Assembly (NCBI GenBank): GCA_003194525.1
Contig: NBIV01000231.1
Coordinates: 1-64,000 of the forward strand
Direction of reading: 5' to 3'
From: Gracilariopsis chorda
Lineage: Eukaryota; Rhodophyta; Florideophyceae; Gracilariales; Gracilariaceae
Length of the DNA: 64,000 nucleotides
Shown: positions 11,949 to 23,859 of the stretch, one piece after another
Layout of the letters: every line of letters begins with the position of its first letter
How positions within the stretch are numbered: the first letter of the stretch is position 1
Translations under genes and position numbers: made by a program
The notes under the pieces: generated by a model
What the model was told of the DNA's origin: nothing
The model's input: only the letters and a program-made list of their open reading frames with translations
Database searches by the model: none

Positions 11949-12139
11949 AACCTCTCGTCCAGTTTCCTGGTTCTTCTTTCCCTGGCTATGCCAGTTAGTG
12001 TAGTGTAGTATTGTGGGGAGCTAGCTGCTCCCTTGAATAAACTTTCCCGTTTAGAACGGGGCTTCTCGGTTGAGTTCCCCGTCTTCGACGGACCTTGCCT
12101 TGTTATCCTTTCCTATCGCTCTCCGCTCGCGCGGCAACG

Positions 12140-15100
12140 TTACCCAACTTGGTCATTATCCAGCGTGGCTGGGGCTGCAGTTCCCGTTTGACGGTGGTAT
12201 CTCAGGACCTGCGACCGTGGGAGGTGTTCAATTGGCTCCCACGTATCCCCACTGGGGTCATACCCGTACCAGCGGACGCGGTATTGTAGAATACCATCCT
12301 GGTCCCAGTTGTGTCCGAAAAGTCGGTCTACTACGAACTCTCGTTGGTAGACCTGCCGGCCGTGCCGGGTGGTGGTTGTACTTCCTTGCGGGGGCTGCCC
12401 GCTGTGCGGTATAATGTCCCTTAGCAGGGTATTCGGCGATAACTCCGGCGTTGCCGTGCGCTGTGATAGCGGCCGCTGCTCATGCGGGAAGATATCCCTC
12501 AAGAGGGTGTGTGGTACCATGGTTTTCACCGGCAAGTCAGTCCCCATTGGGGCAGGTTCATTTCCGCTTTCGCGGTATTGCGGGCGAACCGCCAGTCGGC
12601 GGGAGACTTGGGTTCCGCCTTCGCGGTTGAGCTCACGAACCGCGAGTTTGCGGGAAGATGACCGCTCCTGCGGGATCGGTATTTCCACAATCCCCTGGGG
12701 GGTCCCGTGCGACACGGTGATTGGGTGGCAAATCGCCTCCCTGCCAGGCGCACGAGCGCTCTGCACCATACGTTCCGGCGATGCCGTGGTGTTCCCGGCT
12801 ACTGACGGGTTGCCTGGGGGTAACTCCGGTACATCGGTATTTTGGTCAAAATTCCCCTTTGGGGGGTTCCGGGCAGGTGCCGATGACACTCTTTTCAGGG
12901 GAATTGCCGCTAAGCGCGGTGCACCATCTCCATGAGGAGGAGCAGCGTCCGGTACGACCGGTTTCGAGCGTGCGATGGCGCGCGTTATTCCCGAGTTCCT
13001 CGGTTCTTCACCGCAGCGTTGCGGGGGTTGGCGCAAATTATTCCCGGTAGCGGGGGCTTCGATTCCGTCAACGACGGGAGGCGTTTCCGGTGCTTGGGAG
13101 CCAGGGCTTGAAGCTTCGACTGCGGCTTGGCTGCCTTTTTCCCCAAGAGGGGTGTGGGTATTTCCCTGTGAGGCCGGCGTATCTGGGCGCCTCTTCTCCG
13201 CGGGGCGCGGGTCTGCTGGGCCTAGTTGAACCGCTTCCGTGGGTGCATCCGCCAATGGTGGCTTCGATGCATCGCTCTGCCCAGGGGATTGGGGGCAATC
13301 GTCACCATACTCCCTTATCGGGGATCCTCCCCTGACAGGGGTGTGCGGTAGTTGCGCTTCAACTTCCCCTGTAGCACGGTCTATTTCCCGCGTTTGTGGC
13401 GATGCCTCCGGGGATGGATCGGGCGATTGCATTTCCGCTGCTGCGGTATTGGAGGGAGGCTTCCCGTTTTCCCGTGACAAACGGTGTATTTGCCACTTTT
13501 GCGGGGCCTGCGCGTCTGGTTCCTGTTGCAAAGCACTGCCCGGGAACGGGGGATTAGTGTCGCGTGACATACTCCATGCTCCACGGTCAGTGTTCCGTAT
13601 GTTACGGTGTGTTTCCCGTTGCGACGGCGATATCGTTCCTCGAAAACGAGTGTTCTCCTCCCCCTCCTTAGACGGAGCGGCGGGATAAGGGATAACATTC
13701 CCCGCTTGGCGGGTATAAATGCGCGCCAGTGGAGCAGACGTGGTAGGGGCGGGCGCTGAGAGGCCCGAATTACCCGGCTGAGCCGGTGAATCCGACAGAG
13801 TCGGTAGGTCTGAGAGTCCCCGGCTGGGGTGTGGTAGTACCGTAGGCCTAGTACTCCCGGATGGTTCCGGTGTTGCAGAGTCCGTAGAAACGGGGTTGCC
13901 TGGATCCAGGACTACCTCTGACGAGGGAGGAGGGGCAAGGACAACACGATCACGGGAAATCCGTTCGTGCGTGTCGCCCATCTCTACCACGACAGTGTCG
14001 GTGTTTACAGAGATGACCTGGAATGGTCCATCCGCCACAGGCGAGAGTTTATGGCGCTTCTCCCGTTCCGGGTTGTAGTACTCCTTCCTGATGAAGACTT
14101 AGTTATTCGCCCGAATCGGGGACGGTTTCCCTCGCAAGCGAGCATCAAAATCCTGCTTTTAAGCGGCTTGGGCCCGTGCCATAGACTTCCGCACAGCGGG
14201 GAACAGCTTGGAAAGCCATTGCTTCCATTGCTGCCGGTAGATACCCAGGGATGGGAAATTGTCCAAGGTAGCTTGGGGTTCCAGCGCCACAGGCGGGGGT
14301 GTTCTAGATAGAACCAACTCGAATGGCGAAACTCCGGTAGCCCGGTGTACCTGCGTATTGTACGCGTAGGTTACCGCATCAGAGTAGAGATCCCAATTCG
14401 TTGGGTGGTCAGCGACGTAGGAACGTAGCGCCGCGAGTAACGTCCGGTTAAACCGTTCAACTTGCCCATTACATTGGGGGTGGTAGGTAGTCGTGAACAA
14501 GTTCTTGACATCCAGGATGCGACAAACATCCTGGAAGAACTTGCTCACGAACTGTTTCCCGTTATCGGAGAGCACCTCCACAGGGGGACCGTAGACAAAA
14601 ATCCAGTGCGTCACCAGAGCCTGGGCCACCGTGAGAGCGGTTATCCTCCGAAGAGGGACAGTCCGTACCAGCTTAGAAACGCGGTCGGTAATGACAAGTA
14701 GAAACTTGTTTCCACGTTTTGTGGTGAGTAGTGGTCCGAGAATATCGATTGCGATAAACTGGAGCGGCGCTCTTGCGGGGAATAGTTTCATCTTCTTCGC
14801 ATTTTTGCGAAGTTTCACGCGATTCTTCGCGCATTCGCTACAAAACCGCACGGTTGCGTAGCAATCCACCGCCATGGCGGGCCAATAGAAATCCCTTCGC
14901 AGGGTTAGGTAGAGTTTCCTCCCAGCTGGGTGACCTCCAATGGGGGCGTAGTGTGATAGATGTAACACCAGCGATTGCAGGGAATGTGGTACCACAATCT
15001 GTGGGCGGGATTCGACCTTCCTTACGAGGTAGCCTTTGTCGTTTACCCCGAAAGGGAGATCTTCACCACCGTTAAGACGGGCACGAATCCTCGTACAGAA

Positions 15101-17827
15101 TGGGTCGCCGAATTGTTCTCGGATCATTTCTTCCGGTGATACCGGTACAAAGTTTCCCGGTAACGGGTTCTCAGATTCATCTGGCGATGCGAGTAGTTCG
15201 TCAAAATCAGCATCCCCGTCCCAGTTTTCTGGCCTAGCCTCGACGGCCCATTCCGGATCATCCAGGTCTATAGCCATGAAACATGGGACTTCATCATCCT
15301 CCGTTGGGAGTGCTTCCCCACTTATGGGTAACCGCGACAGAGCGTCGGCTTGGGTGTTCTGCACGCCCTTTTTATAAATGACTTGAAAGTCATATTCCGC
15401 GAGGCGGAGTCTCCAGCGCATGAGGCGTCCCGACGGGTCGGAGATATTCATCAACCACCTCAATGAGGAATGATCCGTGTACACGGTGAAGTGAACTCCC
15501 ATAAGGTAGGGGCGGAGAGTGGTCATCGCCCATACAAAGGCGAGGCACTCTTTCTCCGATACGGAGTAGTTCCGCTCATGAACATTGAGCGAACGTGACC
15601 AATAACCAATTGGATGTCGTTCCCCCTCGGGGGTGGTTTGAAAAAGAGCACACCCGACTTGGTAGTCGCTCGAGTCCGTATCTACGGAGTATGGCAACCC
15701 AAGTTTTGGGAGATGTAGGATTGGTGCTGATGTGACAGCCTCCTTTAAGGAGTTAAAAGCTTCCGATTGCTCAGGCGTAAATGTTCCCAGTTTTGGGGGG
15801 TTCCCCTTTCGCAACAACGCGTTTAGGGGCGCCGCAGTATCCGAAAAGTTCGGGATAAACCGTCGATAGACGTTGACCAGCCCCAAAAAGAAGCGCAATT
15901 CCGTTTGAGTACGGGGTTCTTTCGCCTCAAAGAGGGATTTGACTCGAGCTTTCTCGATCGCTAACCGTCCAGGACGGATAATGTGACCCAGATACTTCAC
16001 AGTATCTGTAAAAAACTCGCATTTCCTCAACTTGAGGGTAATTCCCGCATCGCGGAGTACGGCCAGCACGTCTCGGACGTGAGTGAGATGGTCGTCCAAC
16101 GAGTTGGAGAAGATGATAATATCATCAAGGTAGACCAGACAACTCCGCCACTTAAAGGGGTTGAGTAGAATATCTACTGCACGCTGAAAGGTGGCAGGGG
16201 CGTTGGTTAACCCAAATGGCATCCGCTTGAAGCGGTACGTTCCTGCGTGGCAGGTGAATGCGGTTTTGTCGCGATCCTCCTGTCTGACAGGTACTGGCCA
16301 ATATCTCCGATTGGCATCAAGGGCCGTGAACACGGTGGCGTCTCCAAGGGAGTCAATGCACTCGTCCATACGAGGGATAGGGTACGTGTCCCTAACGGTC
16401 ACGGCATTGAGCCGGCGGTAGTCGACACAGAACCTCCAGGTTCCGTCGGCCTTTAAAGCCAGTACAACTGGGGATGCCCAGGGTGATTGAGCGGGCTCAA
16501 TCACACCTGCGCGGAGCATCTTGTTCACTTGGGACTGCTCCTCCTCCTGAGCTTTCGGACCTGCCCTGTAAGGGGGTTGTGCAACCGGTCGCGCACCGGG
16601 GATTAAATCGATCCGGTGTTCCGTTGCATTAATCTCGCCAAGCGAGCCATCCCACATTGTGGTGAATTCCCGTAACATAATACGGAGTTTGTCACGGTGC
16701 GACTCTGGCACGTGGCTGAAGTCCAGCACTTCAAGTGCCTTTTCTGGATCAATCCGGTCGTTGCTCGATGGAGCATTGTCCTGTGGAACAGGTGTGGTTC
16801 GCAATTCCGAGTTACTCGGTATGTTCGACGCTGAAGTAGCGTTTTCCTCCCCCTCCTTAGACTTGACGTCTTCGGACGGCGGGGCGAACTCCTCAGAAGA
16901 GGTGGTAACTCCGAGTACATCGGCGGCTGTCATCTTTGTTGGCAGCATTCCCATAGGATGGGGGGTTACACTCCCAATTACTTGGTGTTTTACCAGATAC
17001 TGGGGGTGTTTGCCAAGGTTGGCAACCAATATCCGGAAAGGAACATCCGGGGAAATAGAAACAATTCCATTAGCCAGCGCCAGCTGGGATTTCTCGTACA
17101 ACGAGGCGAGGGGTTGTATAACCCGAAGACCGTGTTGACGGGAATTTACCTGCACCCAGACTTGGGACTCAGCCGGTATAGAAACCGAGGCAGCGACGCG
17201 GAGCTTGGTGGACTCGCGGGACGCAGGCGGTGGTGCCTGCGCAGCAGGGAGCGGAGCTTGTTTCCGAGAGGACCGCTTTAGCGGGCGGCGAACAATCGGA
17301 ACCGACGATCCGTCGTCAAGTTCTACACGCCTGAGGCGGGGCCTGATTGCGTCGACAAATCTGTCGCAGTAATCACATCCCAGTACCACTGGTGCTGCCA
17401 ATGAACGGCAAACGATGAAGTCCAACTTCACCACAGAGGTACCAAGTCTCGCGACGAGGTCCACTGTGCCCACCGTTTGTAACGGATTGTTGTTCGCATC
17501 CGAAATGTCGGGGACCGCGTCAGAGCGGGGTAGCAATGATTCCACAACAAAGTTGGGGCCTGCACCTGTATCCAGAACGGTGAGAAACCTCAACATAAAC
17601 TGGGGATGAAGGCCAAGGTCGGCATAGACCTTATAGTTGCGCTTGGACAAGACCAAGACTCTACCGGGAATCCGGGGAGTTTTACTCCGTATCCACGGGC
17701 GACGCAACACACCGAGGTGCGCAGAGTCCGCGTCAGCGGTGTATTTCCTCGAGAGGACTTTCACCGGGGAGCGAGGCGAGGACGCCTCGGGCGCCAACAG
17801 CCTCGTTCTTGAGGACGCCTCTCCCAA
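12140..17827 (-). CDS. pol: Pol polyprotein of Ty3-A with proline-rich extension and chromodomain
   Basis: Protease (LDTGAGPNFVV, about 17.59 kb) matures the polyprotein. Reverse transcriptase (YLDDIIIF, about 16.12 kb) and RNase H (VDTDSSDYQVG) copy the RNA. Integrase has the zinc-binding HYAPIGGHP...CSEC block and DDE core pieces (AIDILGP, SDNGKQFVS, CNGQVERFN). After the integrase C-terminal module (VADGPFQVISV) come some 450 residues rich in Pro, Ser, Arg and Glu. A chromodomain (LQYRVRWYGYDPSGDTWEP) closes the protein near 12.15-12.33 kb. Chromodomains usually follow integrase closely, so the long spacer is unusual. Pol is in a different frame from Gag, and the family commonly uses frameshifting or read-through. 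Nearly whole, with about two breaks. Confidence 0.9.
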
Positions 17828-17994
17828 AGGGGAGACTCCCTCAGTTAGTTTTCCGCCTTCGGCGGTGGGTTTGTTTCCTCGACAACGAGTGCTTCATCCC
17901 GTTGACGGGGGTTTCTATCCGCATAAGCGGGGGTTGCAACGGATGGTTGCGTGATCTCCCGAATCGGGGTGTATGGAGCTTGCCGCGCACGCGG
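17821..17994. repeat. Example cluster of mini-hairpins at the gag/pol junction
   Basis: Seven perfect stem-loops in 174 bp: 17821-17834 (CTCCC/GGGAG), 17853-17865 (CCGCC-TTC-GGCGG), 17878-17889 (CTCG/CGAG), 17898-17909 (CCCGT-TG-ACGGG), 17919-17930 (CCGC/GCGG), 17958-17968 (CCCGA-A-TCGGG) and 17983-17994 (CCGCG-CA-CGCGG). Loops are 1-4 nt. The same style recurs along the whole element. Confidence 0.8.
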
Positions 17995-20019
17995 GGTCTG
18001 TGGTAGGGCATGGGAAAAGTCCGTTTTAGCACGGAGGTAGGAAGCCGTCGGGACGGAACGTTTCTCCTCTGGAGTGAGGGCCTTATAATTTGCCACCACC
18101 TTGGCCATATCCTTCAGTGAACAAATACACTGAGGGGAGGTATGGCCATGGGCATAGCACAGGTGGCAAATCAGAGCCAATACCGCGACACGCGGATTAT
18201 TATTCCGAGTATCGGAGAAGCGAACCGCAGGGCGGGTGTCAGTCCATCCAGGTCGTTGATAACGGGATTGACCGTTTGAAAACGGGAGTAGTTGGGGTTG
18301 AACCCGACTGTTACCACCGTATAGTACGGGATCTTCTGTTCCCGTATCATGGGTCATCTCCGTCGTTGACGGTAACTCACTGGTTGGTATCGACACACCA
18401 TCCCCCTGCGCTAAATGCACGGTATCAAGTCCCTGTCCAGGGTTCCCATCCGCGGTGAGCGGGAGAGAGGAAGCTTCGCTTTCCAGCAACAACGCCTTGG
18501 CGGATTTAGACCGATTGTTCGGAGTTCTTGCACGAAGTGCATCCCCTTCCACTCGGGCGTGTTGGACCAGCTCGAGGTAGGGGATCCTCCGCTTTTCCTC
18601 CCGATAACGGGTAACTAAACTCCGGATTGCCGGGTCACGACCATCGATGAACATGGTACTACGCTCCCCAGCAGTGTATACGTTACCACGTCTGTGGAAA
18701 GCCTTGTTAAGGCGCACCGAGTAATCGGTCTCGGTCTCTCCAGCACGCTGGCGTGTATCTCGCAAAGCGAGGATAGCCTGCTGAGTAGCGGTGTTGGTGG
18801 CGTAGGAGCGCAGAAGATACTGCACAGCCTCCGGCCAGCAAGTAACTCCTCCCCCGGAGGCACGAAAAGATCCTCTGACAGAGTTGTATTGGTCCTCCGC
18901 CACTCCCCGTAAGAAATACGGTAAAGCCAAATAGGCTTGTCCCTCATTCATACCGAGGATATCGGCCTCCGCTACAAAGCGGGATAGGAAATCCAGTACT
19001 AGGACTGGGTCCTCTCCAGTAAAATACTGGTTGCGGAGCGAGAGCTGCATTCGCTTAATGCATTCTCGCACCTTTCCCGTACCGCGGGGCGTACGTCCAA
19101 GTGACGAGTCTTCGAGCCGGTAGTACCGGTATGATAAAAGCTTCCGGTAATCCGGGTTTGTCGGTTTCAATTCCCGAAGACCGGGGTGTCTTCTCCCCTT
19201 CTGGCGGGTTCGGACCACACCTTCAGTGGCGGATGACCGCTTCGAGCGGGAGGAGTAGCCCCGCTTCTCGTCCTCCGAGTCGGAGTCCGAGGAGCTCGAG
19301 CTAACCGAATGGTTTCGGGATGAGTCCGACGATGTCGAAGAATCGGAGTCCGAATATTTTCGGTGGTGTTTCCGTCGATGACGGCGTTTCTTCTTCCCAG
19401 CAAGCTGGTCGTTGTGCGATGCCTCGTTTACCGGATCACCCGGGGATGGTTTGTGCATGAGGACGAACTGCTCCAGCGTCTCCAGGCGGGCACCAATTCG
19501 ATCAAATCGGGCTTCAACTCCTTCGATGAAGGCGGCGGGTTGTCCCAAACTCTCCAACACGGAGTTGACGTCAGACCGTAAAATACGGAGTTCCTCGGCG
19601 ACCTCCTTCACGGGGGTTGCCAAGACCACCTCTTGGAGGGATTTTAGTTCCCCTACAAGGGTGTCATGGGCGGCCCACAGAGCGCGGACCTGGGATTCCA
19701 GGGGAGTCTCCTGGGGGGTGTTATCGCCCGTTCCACGGGGGCTTGAAGCCGCGACAGCGGGAGCAGGCCGGGGTGCCTAGGGCACTGCGGCAACAGCCGG
19801 AGTCGATGCTGGATTCCCCTGCGGGGGTGATAAAGAGGGCAAAAGGAGGTTCCGGGGTTCCCAGTCGGGGGTATCATTCCGCGATGAAGCGGGGCCAGTA
19901 CGGATGGAACTTGTCCGTATAGGGATACGGGGTACGAACCGGACTTCGGAAGTGTCCGCGTTGTCGCGGGAGCGACTACGAGTAACCACTGGCTCCGCAT
20001 CGGAGGGATTTCTCGACAT
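17845..20019 (-). CDS. gag: Gag of Ty3-A
   Basis: About 720 codons beginning shortly after the primer-binding site with MSRNPSDAEP. Gag forms the particle and binds RNA. The N-terminus is Ser/Pro/Arg-rich. A Lys/Arg/Ser-rich tract with runs of Ser and Asp lies near 19.25-19.40 kb. A retrotransposon-Gag-like helical region (VLDFLSRFVAEADILGMNE) follows near 18.95-19.0 kb. A CX2CX4HX4C zinc knuckle (CHLCYAHGHTSPQC) is at about 18.13-18.17 kb, close to the end. Nearly whole, about one break. Pol starts just downstream in another frame. Confidence 0.85.
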
Positions 20020-20102
20020 GAGAAATACCGTTACGACGGGAAACGATCACGGAACTTCCGGTAAATAAAAACAAACCTCGTAAGAGGGAAAACAAAAACC
20101 GA

Positions 20103-20120
20103 TTCTAGGTCGGGAGACCA
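20103..20120 (-). promoter_or_regulatory. Primer-binding site of Ty3-A
   Basis: Three bases inside the 5' LTR, the minus strand reads TGGTCTCCCGACCTAGAA. It starts TGG, as needed to pair with a tRNA 3' CCA end. The plus strand looks like a tRNA 3' end (T-stem CTAGG, acceptor TCGGGAG, discriminator A, CCA). The same 18 nt occur at 26286-26303 in Ty3-B. Confidence 0.75.
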
Positions 20121-20123
20121 CTT

Positions 20124-20944
20124 TGTGGTGCAATGCCCAAAAGGGGGAAACACCGAAAGACGTTCGGGATCTTCCTCTCACGAGGTGAACCCAGTTGGGT
20201 AGAGCCCTCCCAGAGGTGTCACGGTGAAGCCGGTTTGTAAGACCAGGGACACCTGTCGCGACTCGCGCAGGGAGGTGAAGGCGAAGAATCGGTATCCGCG
20301 TGAGTGGGGTGTGATCCTCAGTAGAGGTATGTTTCCACGTAAGTGGGGGCGTGTGGGCGGATGCGCACACGAGGGCTGCGGATAGCGGGAGGTCCTACAC
20401 TAAAAAGGGGGAAAAGGAAGGGCGAAGAGGAGGAAAGAAGGACAAAGTGAGTCGCGAGAGCGACGAACAGATACGGCAATGCCGGTGGACAGGACTCCCT
20501 ATACAGGGCGAAACACCAATGTGATTGGAACAATTATACTCCCAAGGATGGGCTTCTTTAGATGTGCAAGGGGGTTAGATGTCCCGTGGTTCACGGCGTT
20601 TCCCTCCAAGGAGGAGTAGAGCACGCGCGCAAGCGGTAACAACTAGAGCCAATTCCCCAGGTTGGGGTCCCTTGTTGGGGAAGGTTTACTCGTGCGACGG
20701 CAGTGCGCCGTCGCACTAAGTACTAGCTTCCCAGAAATGGGTGTGAAAATAATAAATAATATTAACTAAAATACTCCACATTTCGTGGCAACATCCACTA
20801 CTGTGGCCAACCGCCAATTGACCCAAAACCATGTCCCACGTGTCCATATCCACCATACTGGGGCGTAGTTCATATACACACTACACAACCGATAATATCG
20901 GGAAAGCGTTCAAGTACCCAGAATCCCTCCTTGAGGGCGTTGCA
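20124..20944 (-). repeat. 5' LTR of Ty3-A
   Basis: An 821-bp direct repeat of 9300-10099. A perfect 10-bp stem, 5-nt loop hairpin lies at 20692-20716 (GTGCGACGGC/GCCGTCGCAC). Its element-sense 5' edge abuts sequence of the older Ty3-B integrase at 20945. Confidence 0.93.
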
Positions 20945-23859
20945 CTACAGGAGGAAACAAGGTTAAGAGAGCGCTATGCTTCCTTATGGTACCCCTAGTG
21001 GCGGCGCATGAACGGCAGTACGCCACTGTTTGGAAAGCATCGTTGGCCATGTGTGGCTAATTGAACTATCTCCTCATGGTGAAATACATACGAGAGCCAC
21101 CGGGGTGTCCTGCGAGGGGCGGATAATGCGAAAGATACAGAACCCTAGCCCAAAGGCTGGCCGGGACCATCTTTTGGAGTGCGCCGTCAAGGGGTCCGTG
21201 GCGCACCAACATGCCATCCCGGTCTATATCGAAGAGGGATGTGGTGTGTCAAACAGTGGCGAGGCTCTCCTTACAGAAAGGTTCCGTGCTCTGCTCTTTC
21301 AAAATTCCTCCATGTTTATGGGGAGTACTTCCTTCTCCTCCTCAACTAGGGCCATTACCTCGGGACTGCCGGCATATTTTCCACTGGGGTTATTACATTC
21401 CACGGAATCTCCTGCAGGTTTGCTTCATTCCTCCGTGCCACACAAGGTGGGGCATGGAATGGTGTCCTCCAAGGGGTTTATATCTTCTCCATCGGTGAAT
21501 ATACGGTACAGAACGTCCGCTGCCTGGTGTTTCACGCCTGGGCGGTGGACGATATCAAAATCGTACTCCACCAGGCGCAACTTCCAACGTTTTAGGCGTC
21601 CAGAGGCGTTCGTCAAGGACAATATCCAGTTGAGTGGAGCATGATCAGTCCTCAACGTGAAGCGAGTACCCTCCAAGTAGGGGCGCAGTAGTAGTACTGC
21701 ACAAACGATAGCAACACATTCCCGGTCGAGGTTGGAGTAGTCTTGCTCCACCTGGGAGAGGCTACAATTCCAGTAACCTACTGGTTGCAGTCCACCTTCC
21801 AGTTGCTCCTGTAGGAAAGCGCATCTCACTTGGTACTTACAGGCGTCCGTATCCAAAACCATGCGTTCGTGCCGTTTTGGTAGAAGCAATATCGGAAGAT
21901 CAATCAGCTTTCTCTTCAGGATATCGAAAGGTTCATACTCCTCGTTCGTCAAGGTGCCGATCTGTGTCGGTTTATCTTTCTCCAAAAGGCAGTTCAATGG
22001 GGCCGCTATTCGGGAGAAAAAAGGTACAAACCTGTGGAAGACGCTGCACAAACCTAGGTAGGAACGTAGTTTCGTCAGGTCCGCCGGCACTTTGGGTTTC
22101 TTAATGGGGTTTTGAGTCTTGCTTGATACATGTAAACGACCGGGGAGCACCACGTGTCCAGGTAATCTACAGATGACTTGAAGAAGAAGCACTTCTCCAG
22201 CTTCAGGGTTATGCCAGCATCCTTCAGAAGTTGTAGGACGTGTCTCACATGCGTGAAGTGCTCCTCCACGGTGCGCACGTAGATGAAAACTTCTTCAATG
22301 ATACCAATGCGTATTGCCAATTCATCTTTGACAAGATTATGTCAACTGCTCGCTGGAATGTGGCAAGGGCATTTTTCAGTCCAAAAGGCATCCCTAGGAA
22401 TCTGTATATGCCACAGTGCGTGGTGAACGTTCTCTTGTTCTTATCGGCGTCGTCCATCTCGATTTGCCAATATCGAATATTGGCGTCCAGAGTAGAGAAT
22501 ACAGACGCATGGCCTAAGGAGTCGATACATTCATCCATGCGGGGTATCGGATAGGAATCCCGCACAGTTACCTCATTCAAGCGCCTGTAGTCGATACATA
22601 ACCTCAGAGATCCATCTTTCTTCTTGGCGATCAATCATTCCCTTGTCCAACATGTGTTGGATCACCTCACGCTCAAAATCGCGTGCTTGGGGTCCAGCTC
22701 TCCTTAGGAGTTGATAAACTGGTTTCGCCTCACGTGTTAACTGGATCCGGTTCTTGGTCAAGTTCACTTGGCCCAAACGGCCGGAACACATATCCTCAAA
22801 GGTGGATATTTCTATTATCCTTTGGCGATACTTTACGAATTCTTCGCCAATTCGGAGCTTCTCCTACCATGGGGCAGGAGGTGTCTCCTTAGGAGGCGAT
22901 AATGAAGAATCGGTCTCCATTGCGGTGACAGTGTCCTGTACGGCGAGGAATTCCTTTGGCGGGATCTGAGCCAGTCCTGTAGGAATGGGCAGACCTATCC
23001 CCACTACAGTGCCCTTGTGGAGCCTTGAAGAAGACCCTTTAAGGTTGGTAACGACAACCCTAAAGGGGGTGGTTGGCACTATTCCCATGACACCACTCGC
23101 CATCATGCAGTGTTGCTTCGTAGTAAGGTGAGGGCTCCCCTGCAAGAAGGACAAGCCTGAAGTTGATGATTGCACCCAAACTTTGGCCTGGCTCCTCGCG
23201 GGTATCTGAACACTTTTCACCACGCGGAGTTTGTTCAACTGCGTCTCCTTTGGACGTCTACCCACTTCACGAGCACTTGCGTCGGGTCCCGGAGATGTGG
23301 ACACGATACCTGCAGGGGCGGCATTATGAAATGTCACCTTTCGCAGGCGTGGGTAGATGGCACGCACATACCAGTCCACCAAGGAAGTCCTCAGTATGCA
23401 GCGTGCGGCCAAGTTTGTCACCACCAGGAGACACATTCTCACCTTTAAGGATCTGACACGAATATATGAAGGCAGAGCCCGGAGGATTTTTAACGATCGC
23501 TGCGGGGCATCGCGCACCGTTGGTAGTTCGTCCGTCTTTAAGAAGTTCAGGGCCGACCGGGGGATCATGTCAACATGTGTCAGGTTTGGACCCGCGCCTG
23601 TGTACAAGATGGCACGTGGGGGTGGTTGATGCGAGAGGCGAGCATCATAAAGAAACAAATAATTCATAGTTCTCGCGTCGGAGCAGATATACTGCTTCCT
23701 CGAAGATGGTGGATGGGTCCGCTGAAAATAGGGAATCCAGTCATTTCGTGGCGTTTTGGCGTGGGGGGTCCACCAATTCCATTGTAAATTGGCACATAGA
23801 CGCCTCCCCTTTCCTAGAGGCAACTTTCTTTGGACTGAGGCTCGACGGAAAGGACCCAC
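20945..23859 (-). pseudogene. pol: Pol region of Ty3-B
   Basis: Parts recognised in order: a protease-like segment (TGAGPNLTHVDMIPRS, about 23.6 kb); reverse transcriptase (DGSLRLCIDYRRLNEVTVRD, about 22.6 kb; LTLKLEKC-type palm end near 22.2 kb); RNase H (LDTDACKYQVR near 21.85 kb; TDHAPLNWIL near 21.64 kb; PGVKHQAADVL near 21.52 kb); and an integrase HHCC-type zinc-binding segment at about 20.95-21.25 kb. Domain order and motifs are those of Ty3/gypsy Pol. It is a fossil with several breaks. Confidence 0.75.

Larger units (their letters stand above)
9300..20944 (-). mobile_element. Ty3/gypsy chromovirus-like LTR retrotransposon (Ty3-A), nearly whole
   Basis: An 11.6-kb element on the minus strand with LTRs at 20124-20944 (5') and 9300-10099 (3'). 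Both LTRs start TGCAACG and end CACCACA in element sense. Order: 5' LTR, PBS, Gag, Pol (protease, RT, RNase H, integrase), a long proline-rich extension, a C-terminal chromodomain, an antisense ORF, 3' LTR. LTRs differ by very roughly 5-7 % by eye, so the copy is not brand new. The sense ORFs look nearly whole, with about three breaks. A solo LTR of the family occurs at 62376-63195. Flanking bases do not form a target-site duplication. It sits between two parts of an older related element. Short perfect inverted repeats are strikingly frequent throughout. Confidence 0.93.

Noticed and set aside
9295-20949. Target-site duplication of Ty3-A
   Set aside because: The five bases outside the LTRs (GGATG and CTACA) do not match, and shifting the ends by a few bases does not help.
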